Source: Wyeomyia smithii (lineage: Eukaryota > Arthropoda > Insecta > Diptera > Culicidae). Taken from it: 64,000 nucleotides of DNA. Position numbers and translations under genes: made by a program. Shown here piece after piece: positions 10,672-22,001 of the stretch (position 1 is the first letter of the stretch; each line of letters begins with the position of its first letter). The stretch lies in NCBI RefSeq assembly GCF_029784165.1, contig NC_073695.1, forward strand, positions 163,292,022-163,356,021, given 5' to 3'. The notes under the pieces are model-generated. The model made no database searches and was not told where the DNA came from. It saw only the letters and a program-made list of their open reading frames with translations.

Positions 10672-10835
10672 ATAGATTCTAGAGTTTTGAAAAATAATTC
10701 ATACGAATGTTTATGAGCATGTTCCGGTGGAAAGTACACGGAACAGAAGATATGTAAATTCTTTATATTTGTCGGATATTATTTCTTCAGAAGAGCAGAA
10801 TCATTTCAAATCGCCTGGAAATACGCGAAAATTTA
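10672..10835. other. No gene seen
   Basis: Short AT-rich segment between two transposons. It may include the decayed outer end of the next element, because its complement resembles 13390-13430 weakly. Confidence 0.3.
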
Positions 10836-13386
10836 ATCGACCATTTTTGATTTGAATGAAACTTTGCACACGTATTGCACACGCTTAGCAAACTGAGCAT
10901 TTTTCACAGGTGCAGAGATTTTTTACACCCATGAGTTACATTCTAAAAGGGCGTATGCCTTTTGGCATAGGTTTTATTCGAAGCATTGTAGCCCAGAAAC
11001 CATTGGTTGTATAGAAAAACTGTCTGAGAATGAGTTGTAGGGAATAAAAAATGCACCATAAAAAAAATATACACTGTACAAAAAATTTTTTTTTGACCAA
11101 AAAAAATTAAATTTCAATTTGAAAAAAAAGAGTTGAATTTTTTTCTTATTTTTCTTTCAAAGAAACTTGACGTTAATACGCAACTTTTAAAAAAAAGTCC
11201 AGGATGGAGAAATGAAAAATAATTTTTTTATGGTAGATTAATTTTTTTATGAAAATTCTAATTTCAACATTTTTCAAAATATTTGTATTCTGATGATTTT
11301 AAAAGATGCAGAGAGTCATTTTAAATCAAAAAGCTCTTGGTAGTTAACATTCTAAAGGCACTGGTTTTCGAGTTATTTCTAATTTAAGCTCGAAAAATCA
11401 TAATTATTTGGGAAAATACACGTTTTTCTTAATTTGTCCATGGTTCTCCAGCAAAAACCATACGTTCATTGGAATGCTTGATCAAAAATATACAATTCAT
11501 TCTATGACAACAAAACGATTGGGCGAACGGTTCTCAAGAAAATAGTTAAATGTTTTAAGTGATATAAATATATATAAGAATCAAATATTTATTTTCGAGT
11601 TTTATTATCTCAAGAACATATTTTTTCATGACATAGATACTTTACAGAACTAGTTTCACCTTATATTTCATATACATCATAAGTAAATGATTCGTCATCT
11701 TTTGAAAACAGCTTCGTTTGTATCTTAATTTCTGAAATCGAAACAAAAGAGTAATACTTTTGTGTGGCAGCTATTATTATACATTTTTTGAGAATATTGC
11801 TCCATTCTGTTACTCCTTGTTCATATTCTTCATATTATACCCAACTAAATGACATTTTTGATGAATTTTTATTACTTTTCTGATTAGACCAATCATACAA
11901 CTCTTTTGCGCTTGTAATGGGATGTTCATGTTCTTTAGCTAAACTTGCATTTCCTGCCATTCGTTTTAATATGCCATCAATGGCATCGCATGGGCCTTTA
12001 ACATGAGAAGTCGCAAAAAATGCCACTGTGCATCGACGTTATATTTTGTTTTGAACTTGCAAAGTTTTTTCTATTTTTATATTGTGAGGCAGCTCCATCA
12101 GACATTAATATCGCTTTTTTCAAGTCTATTGTTGTTTTCAAAAAACTCACTAATTTGGCAATGAACACCTGAACCGCAACAGTATCATGATGGAGTACTC
12201 CCGATATTATGATGAAGCTGATATTCTTAAGTGTTCCAGATTATGAATAGTAAACAACGTAGGGATGAATGGTGGCTTGACTATCATTCCAATAACTACA
12301 CGAATCACAAATTGATGAAGACGTATTAAAATGAGCTTGACTGTTCAATATTTTTAATTTTGCAATAACGTTTTTGTTTAATTCGCGTAAGCTTGATAAG
12401 CACCGATGATCAGGAAAGGGTTTACAGCATTTGGGCTTGGTGTATTCCATTTTCACTTTATTCATCTTCATTAAATGCAAACTGTTACTAACACATCTGG
12501 AGTAGTGCAATCGTATTTATATACGAAAACAGATATTATAGGTAACCCAGTAGTTATTGGTTGCTAACTTTACAAACAGTCATTATTAGTAAACAAGTAG
12601 GTAGTGTTGCACGACAAACATATTTTTTTATAAAACATTCGGCAAGGGGGAACGTGTAGGTAGGCTAAGTTTTAGCGCTTGAGTTATTTATCCAATCGTT
12701 TTGTTGTCAAAGAATGAATTGTATATTTTTGATCAAGCATTCCAATGAACGTAAGGTTTTTGCTGGAGAACCATGGACAAATTAGGAAAAACGTGTATTT
12801 TCCGGAATATAATTAATTTATCGAGCTTAAATTTGGAATAACTCGAAAACCAATGCGTTTAGAATGTTTACTATCAAGAGTTTTTTGATTCAAAATTAGT
12901 CTCTGCATCTTTCAAAATCATCAGAATACAAATATTTTGAAAAATGTTTGAATAAAAATTTTTATAAAAAAATTAATCTACCATAAAAAAATTATTTTTC
13001 ATTTCTCCATCCTGGACTTTTTTTTAGAAGTTGCGTATTAACGTCAAGTTTCTTTAAAAAAAATAAGAAAAAAATTCAACTCTTTTTTTTTAAATTGAAA
13101 TTTAATGTTTATTTTTAATTTTTTTTGGTAAAAAAAAAAATTTTTGTACAGTGTATATTTTTTTTATGGTGCATTTTTGATTCCCCAAAACTCATTCTCA
13201 GACAGTTTTTCTATACAACCAACGGTTTCTGGGCTACAATGCTTCGAATAAAACCTATGCCAAAAGGCATACGCCCTTTTAGAATGTAACTCATGGGTGT
13301 AAAAAATCGCTCCATCGGTGGAAAATGCTCAGTTTGCTGAGCCAAATACGTGTGCAAAGTTTCATTCAAATCAAAAATGGTCGATA
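10836..13386 (-). mobile_element. DNA transposon with about 700-bp terminal inverted repeats
   Basis: The left repeat (10836-about 11540) and right repeat (about 12688-13386) are reverse complements. Matching blocks include aaagggcgtatgccttttgg near 10950 and its complement near 13270, and the T-rich tracts near 11040-11200 and 13010-13170. The central 1.15 kb carries the remains of a single minus-strand ORF. The long inverted repeats with a central ORF define a cut-and-paste or foldback-like element. The target duplication was not resolved because the outer ends are decayed. Confidence 0.75.
11835..12540 (-). pseudogene. Broken transposase-like ORF of the SDGAASQYKN family
   Basis: Read on the minus strand from about 12510: CDSCSYWNDSQATIHPYVVYY, an in-frame TAA at 12241-12243, then KNISFIIISGVLHHDTVAVQ, LMSDGAASQYKNRKNF (about 12060-12110), a frameshift near 12040-12050, and FFATSHVKGPCDAIDG followed by KRMAGNASL. 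From memory, the block order (ATIHP, VISD.L.HDT, SDGAASQYKN, FFATSHGK..CDG, KR) matches a protein family scattered through many invertebrate genomes and usually annotated as uncharacterised. Its position between long inverted repeats supports a transposase. The Asp of SDG is a candidate catalytic residue, which is inference. One stop and at least one frameshift make this copy inactive. Confidence 0.7.
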
Positions 13387-13556
13387 TTCGACCATCGGTG
13401 ATTTGGCGCGATCTTGCTCAGAAGTAAAGTCTACATTGATAAGTGTCAATCTGTCAGTCTACATTCATAAGTGTCAATGAGCAATTTGATGCACACTTCT
13501 TTGTTGTTGCACTTTCAAACTGTCCAGTCCATTTTGGTGGGAAGTGCGCAATATAA
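13387..13556. other. Short spacer with a two-unit tandem repeat
   Basis: gtctacattgataagtgtca near 13430 is repeated with one change near 13457. No gene was recognised. Confidence 0.4.
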
Positions 13557-14350
13557 GACAGTAAATCCTAAACAACGTCGTGGTTAAAAAAAACGTGAAT
13601 CGAACAACACGGTTCGTGTTTCGAGTGTGAGATCTCGCCTAATTAAGTTTTGTTTATTATTGTCTTCATGAACAGTATAATCACAGACAGACGTCCAAGT
13701 AAGAACAAAATTGATCGGAAATTCCGTGTAAATTTTCAAAGAGAATTGCGTTGTAAATCACTTGTATACTAGCGCCGCCTGATGAGCTTGTCGCTACAAA
13801 ATTTTTTTTTTCACTGGTAGCGCTATCTGGTTACGAATTGCTACTACAAAAATCTTTACACAAATTTGGAACGCAGCTTGGACGTCTATCTGCGGTATAA
13901 TGGTATACTTGTAGCACATATCAACAGACATAACACGTCAAACAAATTTTCAAAAAAATCATCGTTTGGATGGTTCCAGTACTTTACGTTAGTAACACTA
14001 GCACCATCTGCTGTCGTGTTCGCGCTGCGTCATGTATTTCGACATCAGCGCCAACGTTACTGCATTTGTCAAATGGGGAACTACACAATATGTATGAGAT
14101 TGCATGACAGCGCCCCAGACGACGTTTTCGTGCGATGACTGTTATTCGATTGAAAATTTGAAATGAATGTTTTTTGTGGCGATGGAGCTAGGTTTCAGTG
14201 TTACGTCTGTTAGTCTGTGCTCGTAGCATAAGCATTCTTCTCCCGCTATCTCCCCACCTTCATTTGCCTCATTGAATGAAGTTCACCACTAATCTCAGAT
14301 AAAAAAGGGTAAAACGCAACAAAGTGTGTTCGGCAGGATGGGGTAAAATG
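13557..14350. repeat. Interspersed repeat, copy 1 (second copy at 39008-39540)
   Basis: The left part (13557-13680, with aatcctaaacaacgtc and cacggttcgtgtttcgagtg) and the right part (14222-14350, with atttgcctcattgaatgaa, ggtaaaacgcaacaaa and ggatggggtaaaat) match 39008-39127 and 39353-39540 in the same order and orientation. The middle is replaced by the insertion at 13682-14219. No coding capacity was seen. Confidence 0.7.
13682..14219. mobile_element. Nested transposon with cacagacagacgt ends
   Basis: Ends cacagacagacgt (13682-13694) and acgtctgttagtctgtg (14203-14219) are inverted. An internal copy of the end in reverse (cttggacgtctatctg near 13877) suggests either an earlier copy of the same family or a composite. 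A short plus-strand frame (13866-14138) shows no similarity I recognise. The other copy of the host repeat at 39.35 kb lacks this segment. Target duplication unclear. Confidence 0.5.
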
Positions 14351-14954
14351 TCTCTAATTTCATTTCATCTTTGTTGAGCTGAAAAACTGTTTTAAGCCTG
14401 AGGCAGGCACCCATCAGGGTCGCAAATGCCAATCCGGACGTTGCCGGATGAGATATTTGCGAGAATCTGTTCGTGATGTTATGAACTTCCATTCCTCCGA
14501 TGATTATATGCTCGGATTCCGCGAGATTTGATAACTTTTTAAATATTGAAAATGCTCGAAAATACGTAAAAATCACTAATTTCTAAAACTTCTTAAGAGT
14601 AGCTATAATTTTTAATTTCGGAATTTCTATCAACCGGTTTATTAGCATTGAACATAAAGAACTCATTTCCTGCAAAATATTTATCAATTATCATTTTTTT
14701 GATGCCTGGCACAACTTGTTACTATAAATGGTTCGATTCCCGAAAAAATGCTTGAAAATTTGTCAATGTTTACAGCGCTCCCAACATATGATAATACCGT
14801 TTAACGTTCATCGAGTGATGGCATTTTGTGGAGCATTTATTTAAGCTGCATTGTCATTGACTTATTTTCGAATAAATATGTTAATCAATGATAAAACCAA
14901 GACTTAATGTTTGTTTTCAGTACAACGTGCACTTTCAATGAATGTCTTATATTG
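14351..14954. other. No gene seen
   Basis: AT-rich intergenic-type sequence up to the left boundary of the 21-kb inverted duplication. No repeat ends or coding similarity recognised. Confidence 0.4.
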
Positions 14955-15894
14955 TGTGTAAGCATGTTAAATTTAATTTTGATGCCATGATGAATTTACG
15001 ATTGGTAGGCAAAATTTTGACGGCAGCACTCCCCTGATGGCAACCGAGAATATCGGACAGCAATATCGAGTCACAATATCGAAATATCGATAATATCAAG
15101 GACAACAATATCTCTCAAAAGTATCGATATTGTGATGAGTAAATATCGATGATATCGAATATTGATAAAATATCAGCAACCTTAGTTCTGATCGATGGTC
15201 GGCACCTAAGGGGAGACAACTGGGTATAGATTTGCATCCACTTTGGGAACCACTCACTGATTGGTTGAAATCAAAAACCCCGAGTGCGTTAAAATTTATC
15301 ATCAGGCTTGCTGGCAGTGTTGCTGAACAACATGTTTTGTTGTTTTGATTTATATTTTTTATGATGTCACCTGTTATATTCTAAAATAATTTCAAGTGAA
15401 CATTTAAAATAAAGTACAGAGCGTACAATTACGGGTGTAGTAAGAGATCCGACTTTGATCATCACTTATATCAATTACCAAAAGATTCAAGAGTGCGCAG
15501 GAGTCATGGGCGCAACTACGAGGGGGCTAGAACGTGTTTAGCCCCCCCCTAGAATTTCCCAGAGAATGATTGTATTCAATATATATAAATTCCATACTAC
15601 TTATCAGAGCATCAAAATCAACACAAATTGAGATGTCGTCATTCATTGGCTAAGAACTAGTTCTGCACCCAGATCGATTCTCAACCCTTGCTCTCTTACT
15701 CACTTTACCAGTCAGACGAGAGCGGTAGTAACTCTTGTTGTATCAAGAAGTCGCCAGTTTACTCGGTTTTGGGCTGTGTTTCACCAGTTCCCCAGACGTC
15801 TCATCACTCGCAAGTCTCTTTCGATCTGGTCGAGCCATCATGCACGCTGCGCCCCTTAATTTCTTGTGCCGGTAGGGTTGCTGAAAAGAAGTGA

Positions 15895-16020
15895 TTTCAC
15901 ATGGTTGTCGTCCGGCATTCTTAAGATGTGACCGGCCCACCGCAACCTATTGTCTTTCGCCAGGTGTGTAATGGGGTTCTCTCCAAGCAGCGATTGTAAC
16001 TCATGGTTCATGCGCTGTAG
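15895..16020 (-). pseudogene. LINE ORF2 C-terminal fragment
   Basis: The minus strand reads QRMNHELQSLLGENPITHL followed by RLRWAGHILRMPDDN. This is the conserved stretch after the RT domain of RTE- and CR1-like non-LTR retrotransposons (the LRWAGHV.RM pattern). The RT domain expected between this and the endonuclease fragment is absent. Nonfunctional remnant. Confidence 0.7.
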
Positions 16021-16099
16021 CCATTATCCGTCGTCCGCTTGTGCTCCTCCGTAGATAGTCACCTTCTGTTCGCCGATAGGCACCTTCTGTTCGAAAATA

Positions 16100-16700
16100 T
16101 CAAAAGGACTTCCATAGAGGACTACCGGTTATCAGGGTTTTGTAGTTTTTTGTATCGAAGTGGTCAAGTCCGATCATCACCGTGATTGGTGCGTACGTTT
16201 GTAATGTCTGAGAAGAACGGGCCGTCGTTGAGAACGTGGTCAAGAAGTGACTTTGGCTGTGCGGGCCGATAACCGGCTTATATAAGGCTATCCTTCCGTT
16301 CATGTCCCCAACGACGATCTTGATATCTCTACGCGAGCAGCTATCGTAGAGTTTCTCCAGCTGTGCGTAGAACGCTTCTTTCCCTGCATCAGGTCTTCCT
16401 TCGTGAGGGCAGTGCACATCGGGAATACTGTAGTTGTGGAACCGGCTCTCAATTCTCAACAAACACAACCTGTCGCCGATTGCCTGCCGCTTTGGTGGTA
16501 CTGTGCCTTGCGGCGTCAAATCCACCGTACCTTCTCTCCTTTCAGGCAAAGCTCCTGGAGCGCGATGATGTCGAAGTGGCGGGGTTCTAGCTGATCCAGC
16601 AGAATTCGGTCGACATCCGGGTCGTTAAGCGATCTACTGTTACATGTACTGAGCTTCTAATCGTCGTCCTTATTTCGTCGGCTGGGTCATTGCCGATTGT
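16100..16700 (-). pseudogene. LINE endonuclease (EEP) fragment
   Basis: Minus-strand translation, with frame changes, gives DQLEPRHFDIIALQEL, VHCPHEGRPDAGKEAFYAQL, IKIVVGDMNGRI and IGPHS. VVGDMNG corresponds to the GDFN catalytic block and ALQE to the ETW-type block of the exonuclease-endonuclease-phosphatase domain that nicks the target in non-LTR retrotransposition. It stops before the SDH block. An RTE-like assignment is preferred. The 450-base open frame at 16100-16549 is in frame for only part of the domain. Confidence 0.7.
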
Positions 16701-17763
16701 TCCGGTTCGTTTTGAATTCTTGATTCTCCGTAGTATGTTTATTTTAGTATGCTGCCTCACTAGGGCTGCGATACCTAGTCTCGCGACGGAGCTGCCGCCA
16801 TGGATGTAGCTGGCGAGACACCGCATTTCATAGTTCAACCATCCGGTCCGGATCAGTCGCTGTTTGAGCCGCCCCTAGCCTGTGGGGTAGACGCGCAGAC
16901 AAGCTGCTCTCTAGGAGAACAACTACCCCACCGGTTTACCGGTTTTTCCTTGGTTGCTCGTATCCCAGTTGGTACCACGTGGAGGTAGGAATAGGGCAAT
17001 ATGCCTTGAACCACACTGGGGTCTATTTTCTTCTAACTAGTACGGGTGAACTGTTAAAAAGCACTGCCCAGCCGTTTACCAAATCTAGCTCTCCTCAATA
17101 TCGAATCATTGTTGCTGAAAGAGCTTGGCGTTGACGATGTGTTCAAGATATTCAGTACATCTTCGGAGATTCTAACCCGAAGTGATTTTTTTCTGCTTTT
17201 ACGATACTATTTTAAGCGTTATTAAATAAGCATATTCAAACTCTTTTTTCTCTTTTTTAAGTGACATACATGAAAACTAGCCCCCCCTAGAAATTTTCCT
17301 TGGTTGCGCCCATGGCAGTAGTTATTACGGTTTTGCGTGAAGCATAAGAACAGCATACCGCTGCTCAATGTCGTGTGTAGTGTGAGCTTCTTTCTACTTT
17401 TGAATCCGTTCTGGATTAAGTTTGAAATATACGTGTTGAAGCATATTGCTTGTGCGTAAGTATATTATATTAAGTAGTAGTATTAAGTTAGTATTAGGTA
17501 TATTAAAGATGCAGATTCTCCGGTAACCCTCAGACGGTAAAACTGTCGCCTGTAGGAGGAATTGTGCATGTGGTGATAAAAAGCATTAAAAACATTCAAG
17601 TATTTTCCGAGTGAATGGCATCACTTACGAAAAATACAACAGGGATCATCGAGGTGGATGAGGAAGAAGAGTAAGAAGCCAGATGTCGCCCCTTAGGTCG
17701 GCAGGACAAGGAGGACTGTAACTGTAGTTGAACATCCAGCGCCTATCAATTGGAGAAGTGGCT

Positions 17764-17964
17764 TCAGAGTACTTGCAGAAGGTTGATGAGCGGATCGAAG
17801 ATTAAGTTGGAGGTACCCAGAATGAACAGTGGAGGCATATCCACAGTACAATCAGCACCACAGCGAGAGAAGTGTTGAGTGCATCTGCGACAACCACACC
17901 CACTGAGTGGTTTGACACTGAGTGCCAGCGAGCGACGTATGAAAAGAACCGTGCCAGAGTTCAC
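17764..17964 (-). other. Short frame duplicated exactly in the other arm; not supported as a gene
   Basis: A 66-residue frame is identical to the frame at 35106-35306. Exact conservation follows from the inverted duplication rather than from selection, and no domain is recognised. Recorded because the identity shows how little the arms have diverged here. Confidence 0.3.
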
Positions 17965-18270
17965 ATGTTAGCCACGGATGTAACTCGTCAGAGCGTAGAA
18001 AGATTTTCAAAATTTTCAAAAATTTTGCTCATTACCACATAACAAAATTAAATATCTTAAGAAAATCAGAACAAATGCTAATATATAAAAAATAAATCAG
18101 AACATGTCCTGCTAAATCAAGACGGATGGTATCCCTACCTTTGAACTTAATCTGTGTAAACCAGTGAGCTTAAGAGTCGATATCGAGTTCTTATTTTTTT
18201 TTTTCTAAATCTCACTTATTGGCAAGCTATCGACAAATTCCATTTTATGTCCAAAGACAGAATTAAAGTA

Positions 18271-18507
18271 AAACCTCATTGAATCCAAAAATGGTCGACT
18301 TCGAGTCACCACTTCGAATTTTCATAAGCACAAGACTCGGAAATACTCATTGCGTTCCCTATGAAAATTCTATTTTATGTTTGCTTCAGCACAGCAAACA
18401 TAAAATAGCATTTTCACAGGGAACGCATTAACTATTTCCGAGTCTTGTGCTTTCGCAAATTCGAAGTGGTGACTCGAAGTCGGCCATTTGTGGATTCAAT
18501 GAGGTTT
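18271..18507. mobile_element. 237-bp foldback MITE, copy 1
   Basis: Almost the whole segment is a palindrome: aaacctcattgaatcc at the left and its complement at the right, with a centre around 18386 (tttgct and agcaaa separated by a few bases). Copy 2 at 34563-34799 is the mirror copy in the opposite arm, and copy 3 at 43640-43876 is independent. TTAA lies close outside both ends of this copy, which would fit a piggyBac-like target, but copy 3 does not show it. Confidence 0.8.
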
Positions 18508-18711
18508 CAGCTTAAGACAACAGCTTCGCCATTTTGGTTTCTATATATTTTTGCACAGAGAGTTCATGCGATACTTTATTCTGTTTGACGTTACCAAGTT
18601 CACATAGATATTACGTAATGAAACATAGTATGCATGTGATTTTCCCGTAGATGTTATGTTTGTCCCATTAGTCCTTTACTACTACTTTTTACCAGAGTCT
18701 ATGTTTATAAT

Positions 18712-19676
18712 CAGAGCCGGATTTAAGGGGGGGCCCAGGGGGCCCGGGCCCCGGGCCCCCACATTTTTGGGGCCCCCACAAAACGAGAAAAAGTTCTTTT
18801 CTCTATCAAAAATGAGATTCAATCAAAAGTTCAATTTACAGTAAGAAAATTTGAACAGACCATTTCAATCTGAAACTTTCCTTCAGTGTTATTTTTTCGC
18901 GAGCGCCAATATCACAACCACATCCATAAGATTTCACCTTCGATTCTCTTGGAATGACACACATTAACACACCATTTGAATCGAACCAGCGCGCATGGGA
19001 AATCAAGCAGGAAAGAAGATAATCCACAAGTTTTTTTAATACATTGCTGTTGATTCCGAAAATAAGTTTACCTGTCCGAATCAGGGATACTAGATTTGCG
19101 TTGCAAAATGCAGATTTTCAGAGTCCGTGTGCAGATTTTATTGACCTGCAGAAGTGTGTAGTTTTTTCCTAGGTTCTGTAGATTATTGCCAGCGTAGCCT
19201 TATATTTGCGCAGTCTTTCTCAAATTGTGTGCAAATTTTTGCTTGCGGATCGCATTTTTTTCGAATTGCGGTAGGTTTTTATTTTTCAGATATCAAGAAA
19301 AAAATTCCGGATTTCGAGCTGTTGCATACATTTATTTATTTGAGCCTAATGATCTCGAACGCAACTGGAGAAAGGTCTTTATCGAAGATGAAACTGATTG
19401 AAAATAGGTTGCGTACGACTATGAAGAGTGAAAGGCTGTCAAACTTAGCATTGTTAAGTTGAGAGTACAATATACTGAAGGAGCTGAATGTTGATAATTC
19501 AATCAATAAGTTCTCTGCAAAAAAACTCGTAAGAAAAAATTCTAGCAAATTTTTGGTAACTTCTCAATGAGAAATAAGTGTTTTTAACTCGTACGATAAA
19601 AAAACGGGTTTGTTTTATTCTGGGGCCCCCACTGTAAACTGGGCCCCGGGCCCCCACAATTGTAAATCCGGCTCTG
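18712..19676 (+). mobile_element. hAT-superfamily transposon, internally deleted, with 8-bp target duplication
   Basis: The ends cagagccggattta and its complement (ending 19676) are flanked by the 8-bp direct repeat tttataat at 18704-18711 and 19677-19684. The right arm of the inverted duplication (about 34355-34370) preserves the empty site with one copy of this octamer. Both subterminal regions are rich in runs of G and C (ggggcccccac repeats). The 8-bp duplication, CAG-type ends and the hAT dimerisation domain inside all agree. At 965 bp it is a deletion derivative. Confidence 0.93.
19154..19570 (+). pseudogene. hAT transposase C-terminal (hATC dimerisation) fragment
   Basis: The frame includes SNATGERSLSKMKLIENR and RLSNLALLS, the conserved block of the hATC dimerisation domain of hAT transposases, especially those related to the ZMYM or TTF-type zinc-finger group. 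A TGA at 19460-19462 interrupts it, and the same frame continues with EYNILKELNVDNSINKF and ends near 19570. The N-terminal zinc finger and the RNase H-like catalytic core are missing, so it could not mobilise the element. Confidence 0.9.
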
Positions 19677-20375
19677 TTTATAATATAGAGTCGCGCAAAG
19701 ATGAAACCACAGGTACCAAATCAGTGTCAAAGGAGGGTATCAATCGAGAAATGTAAATAAACAAGGTGATAATGTTAGGAGGTAATGAAAAGTGTTGTAA
19801 TTGAGCGTGATAAAGAATATGTGTTTTTCCGAAGTTTTAACTACACATTTCAGTCCAACATTAAACCTGTACACTGGTTCAGTTATATTTAAGAAAGCAT
19901 CACCGGTGTTATCTTTCCAAGCTTTGTACCTTGTGAGAATTTCAAAAAATGATACTCGCTTATGCATGATAAAAAACAGAACTGTATATTGTGCATTTAG
20001 ATAAAAATTATCAAAACGTCGCTGATGAACTGGCAGTCAGGCTCACTTCCGATGTTTATGTTTGTTGTTCTCGCAACACTGCAACCATCTCAGCCGCCAC
20101 TGCGCTGTCAGTTCGGCTTACAAAAACAAATACATTGAAATCATTCCCGCAGTTCATGTTGTGTGAACACCGTGAACACGCAGTTATTCTATGTGTTTGT
20201 AAAGTCGGAAGAAAGCTCGGAAGTCGGAAGTCCGACTTCAGAACTTTAATTTTGTACTGGCGCCACAATAGTTCTTGGCAACAAACGGCACGAAAACTGT
20301 GTTGCCGAAACGATGGATTTTCTTTTTACGCGACTCTATATACACATAGACTCTGCTTTTTACTACTCTCCCAGC

Positions 20376-20578
20376 TTGTCTCGAGGTACGGCGCTGGTCT
20401 AACAACCCAGTCGTCGTAGGATCAAGGATCGGCTCGGGAGAGACTGTTAGTGTCAGTAGGATCGTAGTGCTAGCCCCGAAGTTGTCCTGTACATTTAACA
20501 GTTGGCTGCGAAGTCTGTGTATAATAAACAGAAGGTCGAGTTCCGATACGGAATGTAGCACCAAGGCTTTGCTTTTTT
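20376..20578 (+). mobile_element. tRNA-headed SINE (Feilai-like), copy 1
   Basis: The tRNA-derived head starts with ctcccagcttgtctcgaggt (A box region) and has a B-box region that is damaged here (gtaggatcaaggatc). The body ends with ggaatgtagcaccaaggctt. The same SINE is at 33771-33958 (mirror arm) and 39128-39340. The mirror copy lacks about 18 bases around the B box that this copy retains. The resemblance to Aedes Feilai is from memory. Confidence 0.75.
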
Positions 20579-21640
20579 AATGTATTTTTTAAAATGTATT
20601 CTTCGAGATGAAAAAAGTTACACAAGGAAATAGTCTTTTGCATATATTTAGAGGTAAGCTTGCACACGAACTTGGTGGATAAAAAAATAGCGGACTCCCG
20701 AAAAAATAACAAAAATAAACACTAACCATGTTGTCCTTCTCATTATGTTTTTCTTGTACCATGCGATAGAAAATCGAAAATGATTATCCGAATTAGATTG
20801 TTGAAACACTTGGTTTGTTGATATTCAAATTCTCCATTTAATACTTAATTTTAGTCACCAACATAAAATTAGATTCGCTTGGGAACGTAAACTGAAAGTG
20901 AAACGGTGTGAAACTAAATCGTATAACAGTTCATGTTTGTATACGATTTCTTTAATGGGGCTACCATGGGTGATTTTCTTTCAAGTATGAGCCGTTGCGG
21001 AACAGAGTGGTCTATGTGCCATCGAGCAAATTGTTCAGTAGAAGCAACTTTCGAAAAATCTCTGAATAAAATTCTGTTCAACGGATTTTTTCAAACAAAA
21101 TGTTCTAATATAAAGGTTATGAAGTGGTTTAAATTGGGATACAGAAAATCAACAGTTTCTTTGCGAAATCGGGGATTTTATCTCACCAATGTACACACGC
21201 AAAAGTTGGATGGTGCGAAACCAGTACAAACTTGTGCGTTTTCAGCGCAAATGTTGATGTATAGTTTGGAACCAGTACAATGATTGCGTGTTGGGCATAA
21301 CGCAATTAATGCTCTAGCGTTTTTTCAATGTATTTGGCAGCTTCAAACTACTACACCTAAACAGTTTCAACTAGTATCAAGCAGCATTGCAAAGCGAGCG
21401 AGAAGCAAAACCTTCCTCCTTCTTTCTGCTTGAGAACGAGACATACGCTACGCTTCTCAACAATTCTTTTCCACACACGCTTTCGAGATACTCTTTCTAC
21501 TTCAGGCATTCCCCTGAGTAGCAGCAAGCACGAACTGACAGTATGAGTGAGACTAACAAAAACACGGTATTTTTACTGGAAGCTTGTAAACGATTGTTGT
21601 CATTACCATGTTTTAACAACGTTTTTTTTTTTTTTTTTAA

Positions 21641-22001
21641 ATAGTTTATTTGACACGGCACGACACAATTTATGTTTAACTGAGCCAAGTACATTTTTTT
21701 TAAATTCTAAATTAGCAGGGAAAAGAGGGAGGCCTTTTCTTTATTCTCGCGGCCGACTACGAGCTAGTGGGGATTTAAGGTGAGAGGAGGGGAGTTACAA
21801 TTTTGATTTTAACTATATTGAGTTATACGATTTATTTATTTGTACATGGCTAAGCAGTGATGTTCTATTTGAGCAGTTTGGACTGAGGTGTCTGCGTGAA
21901 CATAAAGATGCCGAGTCTTCGTTTGAGTGTCTCCAGCTTAGTGTATCATCTTCTTTCAGCGTGTAGCGGGAATGGTAATCTAACAAATAGATAGGAGAGT
22001 T
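21641..22001 (-). other. 3' UTR of non-LTR retrotransposon A
   Basis: It begins (minus strand) after the ORF2 stop at 22002-22004 and runs to the poly(A) tract. It matches 57601-57963 of copy B closely, including tagtttatttgacacggcac next to the tail. A short plus-strand frame across it is not coding. Confidence 0.8.

Larger units (their letters stand above)
15505..17319. mobile_element. Inserted element with catgggcgcaac ends carrying LINE fragments
   Basis: Inverted ends catgggcgcaac (15505-15516) and gttgcgcccatg (17303-17314) are each followed inward by a run of C and ctag (ggggggctag-like on the left, agccccccctag on the right). The matching place in the right arm (about 35750) reads straight through, so the insertion is private. 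The flanks suggest a short duplication (agt, about 3 bp). The interior holds minus-strand LINE fragments, so the element appears either to have been invaded by a LINE or to have captured one. Confidence 0.65.

Noticed and set aside
15096..15302. 68-residue frame identical to one at 35951-36157, suggesting a conserved gene
   Set aside because: The identity is explained by the inverted duplication; there is no domain or further support for coding.
20933..21283. 116-residue frame with a similar frame in the mirror arm (33077-33409)
   Set aside because: Differences between the arms shift the frame at the C-terminus and no family is recognised, so coding is not supported.
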